Shown one piece after another: positions 1-10,000 of a stretch of DNA of 10,355 bases (its first letter is position 1; every line of letters starts with the position of its first letter). The stretch is taken from the NCBI GenBank assembly GCA_032353305.1, contig JAUCNG010407360.1, forward strand, positions 1 to 10,355, written 5' to 3'. Under the pieces are notes generated by a model that saw only the letters and a program-made list of their open reading frames with translations, was not told the origin of the DNA and ran no database searches. The position numbers and the translations under genes are program-made. The DNA comes from Cephalothrix spiralis (Eukaryota; Nemertea; Palaeonemertea; Archinemertea; Cephalotrichidae).

Positions 1-906
1 ATTTTCTAAATTGGACTTATTGTGGATTTTATGCATCATTATCGCAACACGGATTATTGTGTTCTTCTTCATTAATGCAGAGCAAATGTTTTTAAGCGAG
101 AATTATTTTTGCATTTCACCGGACGATGATGGAGCTACAACTATACAATATGGAATAATAATCCATTCGATACCTTTAGATCATCCCTTTGATCATATTA
201 TATTCGAAAACTATTTAATACATCTGATATATTAGGGCCATAATTAGGGGACACTTAATTGCTCAGTTTTTATTTTCAATATAAACTGGTCGTCTTAATT
301 TGGCTAAACGTTTTGTGGAAGGTGTTCTTATAATACTAAAATGATATTTCTATTCAAAATACTAACAAAGATATTGAATGTGAATGTTATTAAACAATCT
401 GCAGGTAATTATTTCCCCTATATAATATCAGAGATTCATTTCAAGAGATCAGGCATACTTTCTGAGAAATATGATACACAATTTCACATGTACGAGCTTG
501 TAGCCAATTTTACATCATACCGGGACCGGAGTGCATAATTAATTATAAATGCGGGTGATTGATCGACGAACGATATCGTCACGCGATAACTTAAAATACA
601 TCGAATTGATCACACAAAACAAGAGTAAATTATTTCTGTTATTAGAATGGACGTAGATGTGTGGTAAATATATATTCGCATTCATTTCCCTTGAGTCCAC
701 TCTGCTAATAAATGAGTTTTTCGAACTCCATGCATGTCAATCTGATTTTGCATATTCAATGGTAGTATTTAGTTTTAATAAGAATTCGAAAGCACTGGCC
801 TAGCCTTATTGATTGATCTCCCGGAACTGAAATCTTAATACTTTTAGCACGATATACAATGTGTCTCATCTCTTAATAATAAATCTCTGATAAAATTTAA
901 TTTAAA
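1..906. other. 3' flank of RETSAT; no gene recognised
   Basis: This AT-rich stretch lies downstream of the RETSAT stop codon and includes its 3' UTR, whose end is not certain. Short open frames at 11-235 and 341-538 (plus strand) have no recognisable domain and no flanking splice or promoter context. I see no RNA gene or clear repeat. Confidence 0.6.
774..779 (-). promoter_or_regulatory. Possible poly(A) signal (ATTAAA) of the RETSAT transcript
   Basis: On the minus strand an ATTAAA hexamer lies about 130 bases after the stop codon. Another ATTAAA lies only 6 bases after the stop (901-896), and an AATAAA-type site lies near 268-273. Such hexamers are common by chance in AT-rich DNA, so the real 3' end is not decided by the sequence. 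Confidence 0.2.
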
Positions 907-1070
907 TTATTTAGGATCTTCTAGTAATTTATATTCGCCCACTCTTTTATCCATCACTCTTTTCCTGAAGGTGATGAGATCATTAAAAAGATTCCTATTG
1001 AGTACTTTAGATGCACTGAGAACTCCACCATACATAGCACCAGCGAATCCACAGGACAGGATGTCTTGAC
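907..1070 (-). CDS. RETSAT: RETSAT last coding exon with stop codon
   Basis: The exon encodes residues 451-503 and the stop TAA at 909-907. It begins by completing the Gly of GLYLTG and continues QDILSCGFAGAMYGGVLSAS, ending KRVGEYKLLEDPK. With exon I it forms the C-terminal LYLTGQD...G...GA...G motif, which binds FAD in amine-oxidase and CrtI-type flavoproteins. The protein ends in a charged tail; no KDEL-type ER retrieval signal is visible. The acceptor is CTCTTTTCAG|GT. Confidence 0.94.
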
Positions 1071-4000
1071 CTGAAAAGAGGACAATATAACGACTATTGG
1101 TCACTATCGTTTAAAAGTAGACAACAGCAAAGTACCGAAATCACGGTTCTATGTTCGCCGGTATAACTTGATTTTTGTTGACCAAAAATATACTTTGGTA
1201 TTTCCCGACATCATTTCCTGAAAATTTCGCAATCGCCGATTTGCTCAGTTTTCGATAAATGCGCATGCGCGGGCCAGTTTTAGGACTGCGTTTGTACTAA
1301 AAAACAACAGCCGATTCTGTCAAATTGGGGCATATTTCTTTCTGTCCGTAATATATTTATATGACGTAAAATCAGCCGTTACAGAGTTATTAACGAATTA
1401 AATACTGTATGTGTGACGCAAGCTGTGTGACGTACACTTATTAGTTGAAAATTTTACGTCCTATAAATGTATTACGAATAGATAGAAACATGCCCCTATT
1501 TTACCGGAATCTGCTGTTTTCTTTGCGAATTGCGCAAACCTACCGCGCATGCACATTTCTCGAAAACTGAGCAACCGGCGAATAAAATTTTCAGGATATT
1601 ATGTCGGGACATCATGGATCAAAAGGGTTTTTCTGGTCAACAAAAATCAAGTTGTACCAGCGAATATAGTAATCAAATCTCATTAACAACCTTTTTAACT
1701 AATCAAGCGGAAAGTCTTATTTTAATGAATAAAACTTGAAAATAGCCATAAGCAAACTCTTTGAAAAACTTGATATGAAATTTATTTTATGCATGTATTA
1801 AAAAAATGTTTATTGGTATTGTTATCGGCGATACTTGGGACCGATACTGCGGCCTCAAGTATCGATACTTGAGGCCGCACTATATATCGGCGATACCCTG
1901 GTAGAAATGCTAACCACTGCATCTTCGCACCTACGGTAACTGGTATTTGGCATCTGATGAACTTAATTTTACTTCAACTTACCAGTTAAGTATAGACCAG
2001 GAATTCCAGATTCAGGCCTCAATTTGGCTACGGCATCAGGGGAAAATCTTGAAAGGTTGTGATCTAGCCCATATATTTCTCCCTTCGGAGCACCAATGTA
2101 GTAGTTGTTCGACAAGGGAGATCCTACTTCAAAGTATTCAACCTGAAAACCAAAGCATTAGATTTAGACCCGATTTTGTGAAAGTTCTCATAATCATGTT
2201 ATCATCAATCGTGAGTTCGGCCTAATGTACATGGAAATTATAGACGGGTCGACGCCCGGTACCCCAAACTGGGTAGCAACCGCAAACCAAATTGCTAATA
2301 AAAGGCACAGAAATGGTCCCCTGAAGCTCTACTGGCTTCCTATACCTCATATTAATTTAAAACTTTAATATAAAAAAACTTATATTAATTAAAACAAAAA
2401 TTGTACTAATCAAAAAAACTTTTCTTAATTAAAAAACGTTTTCATTAATCGAAAAACTTAAATTATGCTTTATTTGTTGTATTACCTTAGTATACGAAGG
2501 TCAGTAACGCCCTCCAACACTCCCGCCGGAGATTGTTGTCTCGCGATACCTGAGATCTAACATCAGGTAATCAAAGATCAGACTTTTGTAAACCAAAGTA
2601 TTGTTGTACATTGTATATGCCTTATAGGTGAATTAAACATATTTATTTATTAAATTTGGTATTGACTTCCGTCAACATGATAAATTCTAGAAAAGTATTT
2701 ACTACTCAAGATATTTTTCCTAAATAATATTATAACTCTGGGTCCTAGATATTCTGAGCGGTTTATAAAGTCAATCAAATTTAAAATTAGAATTCTTCAT
2801 GCCATCGGCCGACAGATGGCGATATTTCTCATGTTACACGCAATGTCGCAATGTGATCGATTGCGCAGTCTGAGACTTTAGTCTATGGGTGCAACTGTCT
2901 TTGATGTTATCCAAAAACGACAACGCCTTTAATCAGAATATTACTATTTACCTTATCACGGAGTTGGGGGTACCAGTTCAACACCTGCTCCCACATGCGT
3001 TTGGCAATTGTATTCTTGAGGTAATCATAGTCATCCCCACGGTGCATAACACGTTCATCTTCCCATTGTTTAAACCAATCATAATTAACTAGAGTAACCA
3101 ATGCGCAAGTACTCTTTCCTGAAAATGACGAGAGAGAAAATATTTATCATGATATGATATTAAAAATAATAGCAAGAATGGATGGATGGAAATAATATGT
3201 AGCGTTGTTTGCACTATTTTTGCGATTTTCAAAATATAATTAAAAATAATTCCTCTTTTTGATTTCTTTCGTTTTAAAATAAGCCTAATCGGTATCTTGA
3301 TTGCGCATGTCTATACAAATGCGGGAGTTAATGAATTGAGGATAAATATTACCGCATGACAATATTACCGCATGACCTATCTAACCAATACAAAATTTAG
3401 CAACCGGGGCAGTTATTTGCCTATAACTCAAGAAATATTTTAGCTATCACAAAAATGTCTCGAACCATTTTTTTATCAGAACATGAAGCCGCTAATTAAT
3501 ACTAAAGGCTGTACTCAGAGGGGAGATTATATCGAAGTCCGAAAATTCGCCATATTTTCTAATGAACACAGCCTTTAATATAAAACGTATGCGAAATATG
3601 TTATATTATTTAGAATGGTCTAGTTATACTGATTAAAGGGTTCGTTAACTTTTTGCGATAGTTCAGTATTTCTTTAGATATAGACAAAAAACTGCTCGCG
3701 TGATAATATGTTGTATTGGTGAGAGTGGCCATGTGCCAATGTTTATCTCTTACTTTATTTTGTGTGATCACGTGACAGACTGGAATTTCGGATCGATACT
3801 GGGATACCGATAAGGTTCTCTCTTAAATGTTAAAAACGCATCCAGATCCGACACATATTTCTTATTAATGTCGTCGATATTCTAAGACCCTATTTGCCCA
3901 GATTATTTACTCGAAAACATCCTAAACCAAAACCCGAATGCATTCGGGTCGTCTTCGGCGATTTCCAAAAATAGTGTATCCCGAAATATTCCGGTATTAT

Positions 4001-7000
4001 TCAACCGAAGTTATCAAAACAATTAGAAATAAATAATATTAGATTATATAGTTTTTGTCATTTAATTTTATTATGGTTCTATATATATATGCCAATATTT
4101 CAATTCGGAAATCGCCGAATACGAGCCGAGCTGAATGCAGTCGAGTTTTAGATGCAGTTTTTTGCATTTAAGAGATGGAGAGTAGATACATATTGTGAAT
4201 TTTAAATGATTTTTGATTCCGTTAATTCTCGAAAAAGTTATTCATATTCGCGCGCTGTTTTTGAAATCCTGTAATTATAACTCGTCTTTATTCGCTTGCC
4301 GAAAAAAGCCGTATTCGCAATTAGATAGGTGGTAAGAATTAAATTTTAATCAATATGGCACCAATACATTGTGTAGTTAGAATTGTACATTATATGCATG
4401 CCGCATAACATGGCAGACTTGAAAAACCCGGTGTATGGGTCCGCTACCATCGTAGACTGGCTACTGTCCCAATACGGTATTTTTCAACAAACTAGGACAA
4501 GATGCTCATACCTGGGAATCGTTCATTGTAGAGTGGATCTTTGGTAGAAGGGAATGAGGCGAAGATCAATGGAATATCACCATCAATAGCATCAACGGCT
4601 GATTTATTATAATACTGCTCAGTAATTTTGTCAATATCGGATCTGTAATATAAATAATATATAGTTATTCCACTAATTATCCATGAATAACGATAACAGT
4701 TTTATCCAAAGAAAACGCGTGGAATAACGGTCGGTCAAATCACCTTTTTATGCATTTACAAGACATTTACAGACCGTCGGTATCACATATGTTACAGTTA
4801 TTTCACGAGTTTTATACCGCGAACCAACCGAATTTCTACCCATTTTCAAGCGATTTATAAACCCAAACATAGCTGACCGCGGTATAAAAATTAGTTTTTC
4901 CAATAGGGGAGAAAAAGTGAAAGATTATTCGACATTTTTACATCAAATATATTTTTTGCCCGCCACGCCGCTTGGTTTTTTTAGGGGGGGGGGGAGAGGA
5001 TTATATCACATATATTTTTTTAAGTTAATAAGAAGTGTTCGTATCATAATATGATTAATTATTATTGTTGGTGTCGATAAAATTGATTTCAAGAGTCTTG
5101 AAATTTATTTCTTTAAGATAGGGTCTACTTAAAGATATTTCGTAGAGGTACTGATAAGAAGCCGGACACTACTAAAAAAACAACTTCAATGTCTTGAAGT
5201 AGCAGTAACCGTGAGAAATCATCAGGTAACGTTAATATAGCTTGCAAATATTTACTCAGTAAATGCCCAGATATTTTCAGCTTTCAATTTCAATTCCTCT
5301 GTAGTTCCTTTCAAGCCAATAAAGACAGACATAGCACCGACACCAGATCTAATTTTCTGCGATTGTAAGAGGCCATAAATCGCTGCAAGATAAAAATACA
5401 GTAATAATTTAACATCATCATTATTTTAAAAATGTGAGAACCAAAATCTGGGCTGTTTTTATTTGCCGTCTGCGCTCAGAGGCGTTTTTATGGATGGTAA
5501 AATCGGAAAGGATTTACTAAATCATTTCCGATTTCCTCGTTTTGTTTTCGATTTCGAGCAGTATTGGCAACAAAATGGCTGCGTATTTAGTAAATCAGCC
5601 AAAAACTATTTTTGAATAAAAACACAACTACGAAATCGATTTTGATTTTACTAACTTGGCTCCTCATTTATTTTTTCCTAATTTCAAAAAATTTCCACTC
5701 ACATTGGTCAATGCACGTCGCTACCCACAATTATTTATGTTAAATCACTCTGAGAAATTAGGAAAAAATTAATGAGTAGCCAAGTTAGTAAATCAAAATC
5801 GATTTCTTAGTTGTATTTTTATTCAAAAATAGTGATCAACCAATTACATGTACATTGATTCATAGGGCCGTGGTGAAATCTAAATAGATTTAAAAACTGG
5901 GTAACAATCTGCCACGTCATGTTTCAACTAAATACGTTTTTCTTAGTGGTGGCATATTGAATCACGTGATCCTTCAGCCAAGGTCAAATATATACATGTA
6001 TATGAATTAAAATAAGGCATTGAGTTAAAATATAAGACAAACGTCCCAAATTTTCAAATATTTGAGCTAGCGTTTGGGCTCAAACTTGTGTCAGGTCACT
6101 AGAAGGAAAAGCTAATGAAGCAAAAAGGTTGAATAACATACTGCACCGTATTTTAAAACATATCATTTCAGTAATTCAACATTGTGGGATTTCAAAATTT
6201 TGGGTTCTCAACATTTAGAACGGCTAAATACATGTATATACCAATAAATTATGGCGCATTAAAGCATGGTAAATATCCTTAATTACGCATGTTACCAAAA
6301 ACCATACATTATTTTCATCTTTGACTCTGTTAAAAAGAGTAGTACTTACGTGATTTAACAGCCATTTCTTTGGGCATAAGTTTTTGGAACGTATTTGGGA
6401 CACCAGCATCTGAGATGATGATTGGAGCAAAAATGTCATGGTCATTACCACCTTTGTGCACTCGAACGCCTTTAAAAAAAGAGCAAATTATTATAATATT
6501 TTTCATCATTTATACCGTTATCCGAAAATGTATCTATCACACTGAGAAACTTCCCAGGTAGCTTTAAACAAGTATAGCCTAAGATCTCCTACGGGATCCG
6601 CAATCTAAATTTGCTATCTCTGATCTTTAATCGAGGTGCCAGCCAGATACCGCGCACCGTTCCGGAGCAGGGCTCAAGCCTCAAGGAACTTAGACTACTG
6701 CTCTGGCAGCGGCCAATAAAAAATTATTTAAATTATTGGTTTACGAACTTTTCAAAAATCTCGTCAGCGGTAAAAGAAATTCTGAAGGATAATTTTAACC
6801 TGTTTTTATGATAAAATGCTGAATTGAATGTACGATTGATGTTCGATAATTCCATCGGCGGCAGGAAAATTATTAGATTGATGTCAAGAGTTGGTCGGCG
6901 GTGGGAAAAAAAGAAACATTTTATTTTTTTATTTTCATTTTTCTAAAATTTTCGTTGGCGGGCACCGTAAATCAATCAATAAAATTTTATTTTTATTTCA

Positions 7001-10000
7001 ATGAATGATCATCTTTCTAGTGGTACAAAAATTGAATCATATTCAAAGTATTAACCAAGTTATAAGCATTATATTACGCCAGACATGGGTAGTAGAGAAT
7101 AAGATTAATTGAAACTGCCCTGGAAGCACGATTCCGTAGCTTTATTATAAATACATGTAGGATAATAGATGTACTGACCATGTGCCCTTCCCTTTTCGTT
7201 GAAGAGGATTTCAGTGACCTTAGCTCGTACGAGTACTCGTCCTCCGGGTCGTTCTATGCCTGGGATCATGGTGAAAGCAATTTGACTGGCTCCACCGATT
7301 GGGTAATAGGTGCCTCTCATGAAATGGTTCACTAATATAGCGTGCATTGTAAAACTGGTTTTAGAAGGCGTCGTACCTAAAATTTGAAAGATATAATATG
7401 GTGATATAGGTAATAATGAATCTCTAACAGGGGCGCCGGTACGTTTTAAGGGCGGCGCTGGTGAGAGGGTCTTGTACCTTCAGCCTGATGCTCGGGTTCA
7501 GAACTTAAGCGTATTAGTCCACCAGCTAGGTAGGCTCACCAGCTCTGTTCTTTATCCACTAGCATAATGGATAGGAACTAGGCTACTTCCGTTTTAGAGT
7601 TTCAAATTTCAGAAGTAAGTCACAAAGTTTTTATCAACTAGAAAAAGATATACTATCTTTGAAACTAGGTCATATTATTTACAATATATAAGTATCCATT
7701 AGAATGGATATAATTTTACATGTACATTGCTCACCGTCGCGCTCTTGCCACATAAGGTCGCCAGCCTTTTATTATATATTTAGTTTATAGTCGAATGTTC
7801 ATTATATAACAATTTACCGTAATCTCCAAAATTATAGCACATCACGGCTTTCAAATCTTCATCAGTAGTTAGCTCATCAACTGTCTGTTGTAAGGTTTTC
7901 TTTGAGTATACAAAGTAGTTTGTAAATAAATGAACCAAACCAGTTTTGATAAGAAATTTAGCAGCAAACAACGGTATAGCTTTCAGTATCATACCTCCCA
8001 TCATGGACTTTCTAACTCCCTACAAAAGTTAAACATTAGAAATTAGACATGCAATGTGCTTTCAAATCTGTCTTAAATTGGTAAAACATAACGAAATTTT
8101 TCAGTAAGGGCGAAAGAACACACTTTAGGAAAATGCATGTCCTCCGGCACTAAGTGAACATATGAAATCTTGCCACTCTTGTAAACTATTAAGCACTAGA
8201 AAAGCTATTGACTTTAAACTTTAGCAATTTTGCATGTAGTTGCAGAATGATGGTCTTAATACCATGCTAAAGTTTAGCATGGTATTAAGACCATCGTTCT
8301 GCTACTACATGCAAAATTTCAAATTATTACCTCATCTATATTTGAAGATACAACCTTCTAAACAGCGGGAAAGATTTAAGGGCCCACCTGATATAACTCG
8401 GCACTGAACTCCTATGCCTCCACTGCAATGTTTTGATAGAATTTGTTTTCGGTTCATTTATAAAAACGATAACTACTCGCATAGAGTAAAACTATGTTTT
8501 TAGTACTAAATTGAGATAAAAAGAGAGCACATCCTAAAAACTCAGTAAATATGACATTTTACGATTACAGTACACATAGTGACTAATAATATACACAAAC
8601 TGCACACTTTCCTCCAGGCGTGAAACTCATACTCTGCAACTTGTTCAAGGCAGGGGCCGGGGACAAGACGTTCCTTTGACAGGGGTCAAGATGGCCTAGG
8701 GCAGTAAATAACTTACCCTTATAAGTTTGTAGTATTTTTCAATTCCTTTTTGTTCATTTGGAAAACGTTTAATAAGATCAGCTTTCTGTTCTTCCACTCC
8801 AGTTCTGATGTTATATCTACGTGGTTCTCTTGGATCACCTAAATACACCTACAAATAGGGAAAGAAAATCCTCCAAATTAAAATCATTATATTAAAATAA
8901 GGTTTCCAGGGTTCATGGATACAGTAGGCATTCAGATAACGGGGGGGAATCGGAATGGTACTAAAAGAGAGAGAGAAATTTGAAGTCAAACTTTTTTCAT
9001 TAATATAAAATTAATATAATCATTCCTTATCAAAATCGCCTTTAATACATTCATAAAGATCTTTTAAAGGGCAAAATCAAAATTATGACTTTGTAAGGCA
9101 TAACAAAAAAATATAGGGGAAATGGTATTGATAATTGAAATATGGCCCAAAGCTACAGTTTCGGTTTCGTATTCCAACAATACAAATTAAATCAAATTTT
9201 AAAAAAATTGTAAAAAATCGAAACCGTATGATTAAAAAATAATCCTTCATACCAGTTGTAAGTAATCATTTTGAGAGCCCAAAAAGTTGAAATGAATATA
9301 TTGCTTACCGTTTAGATTTCGAGATAATTTGACTTTTTTTAACATTAAAAAAATTTGCGTATACATTTTCGCAGTTATCTGGACAACGATTTGGTAGTTT
9401 TTCGTAGTATATCCATCCGACCCCCAAAAAATATTTAAAAAAGTATGATACCTCAGCTATGTATTTCTAGAATATTGAATCTAAATCTCATTTTTTACCA
9501 AACTTTAGCCCTTAAATGCCACAGGTAATGAATTTTTAATGCGCTATATTTGAGTTGGCCACTAAAAAAGCAGTCTCATATTGAAATATATTTCTCATTA
9601 TTAAGGATTATGTTACTATTACTTCATGTATCATTTAAAAATGTAGAAACTTTATACAATACTATTTCCTCTGTTTTACAAAATCATCGAACTTTTGATT
9701 CGAATTTGAATCAGCTTTCGGAATTTTTTTCCCTCGTTTTATCTCGCACTCTCGTCCTCTGGAGCTCGTATAGCTCCATTGAGAAATTGGGATGCATCGA
9801 AACAATCCTTGGTGACAAGGTGATCTCCTTTATTATGGTCGAATGCAAATCAATGTGTCCGAGAACAAAATGGTTCAATGACAGCTTTTGAAACTAAATT
9901 TCTATGTCTGTAATAATAATCATGTGCAAGACTTATTACCGGTATTTGAAAGTAGAGAGAAAAATAATAAATATGTACAATACCTTATCAAAAACATCCT

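Larger units (their letters stand above)
1071..1982 (-). other. Intron between exons I and J (912 bp), rich in inverted repeats
   Basis: The donor is GTAAGT at 1982-1977 and the acceptor TTTTCAG ends at 1071. The intron holds two foldback structures, listed separately: a 521-bp element (1149-1669) and a 32-bp palindrome flanked by direct copies of a TATCGGCGATAC motif (1848-1879). No coding exon is left unexplained, because exons I and J join directly in frame at a split Gly codon. Confidence 0.85.
3119..4511 (-). other. Intron between exons G and H (1393 bp, the largest)
   Basis: The donor is GTATGA and the acceptor TTTTCAG. It contains a 16-bp tandem duplication (3345-3376), a short hairpin (3503-3577) and an inverted-repeat element (about 3919-4155). 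No open frame here matches a known protein, and RETSAT exons G and H join in frame without needing an additional exon. Confidence 0.8.
4643..5255 (-). other. Intron between exons F and G (613 bp)
   Basis: The donor is GTAAAT and the acceptor TATTACAG, phase 2. It contains a 12-bp stem hairpin (4810-4889) and an 11-base G run (4984-4994; C run in the transcript). No gene is seen. Confidence 0.8.
5383..6349 (-). other. Intron between exons E and F (967 bp), contains nested palindromes
   Basis: The donor is GTAAGT and the acceptor ATCTTGCAG, phase 1. It carries a 35-bp palindrome (5500-5534) and a 229-bp inverted repeat (5605-5833). The rest (5834-6349) has TACATGTA-type palindromes, such as ATATACATGTATAT at 5990-6003, but no gene. 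Confidence 0.8.

Noticed and set aside
11-538. Two short plus-strand open frames (11-235 and 341-538)
   Set aside because: Their lengths are common by chance in AT-rich DNA; no domain, splice context or promoter was seen.
1530-1739. 69-codon plus-strand open frame
   Set aside because: It lies largely in the right arm of the foldback element and has no recognisable protein content.
1947-2225. 92-codon open frame on the plus strand
   Set aside because: It lies antisense over RETSAT exon I (2142-1983); the minus-strand reading matches the family with splice sites, the plus-strand reading matches nothing.
2889-3092. Open frame on the plus strand
   Set aside because: Antisense shadow of RETSAT exon H.
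6611-6811. 66-codon frame in a GC-richer intronic patch
   Set aside because: No known motif; the patch may be an old repeat fragment, but nothing supports a gene.
7428-7500. Possible tRNA or other structured RNA in a GC-rich patch
   Set aside because: No cloverleaf with the conserved A- and B-box positions could be drawn.
8226-8318. MicroRNA precursor
   Set aside because: The stem is too perfect and the loop is about one base; a foldback or palindromic duplication explains it better.
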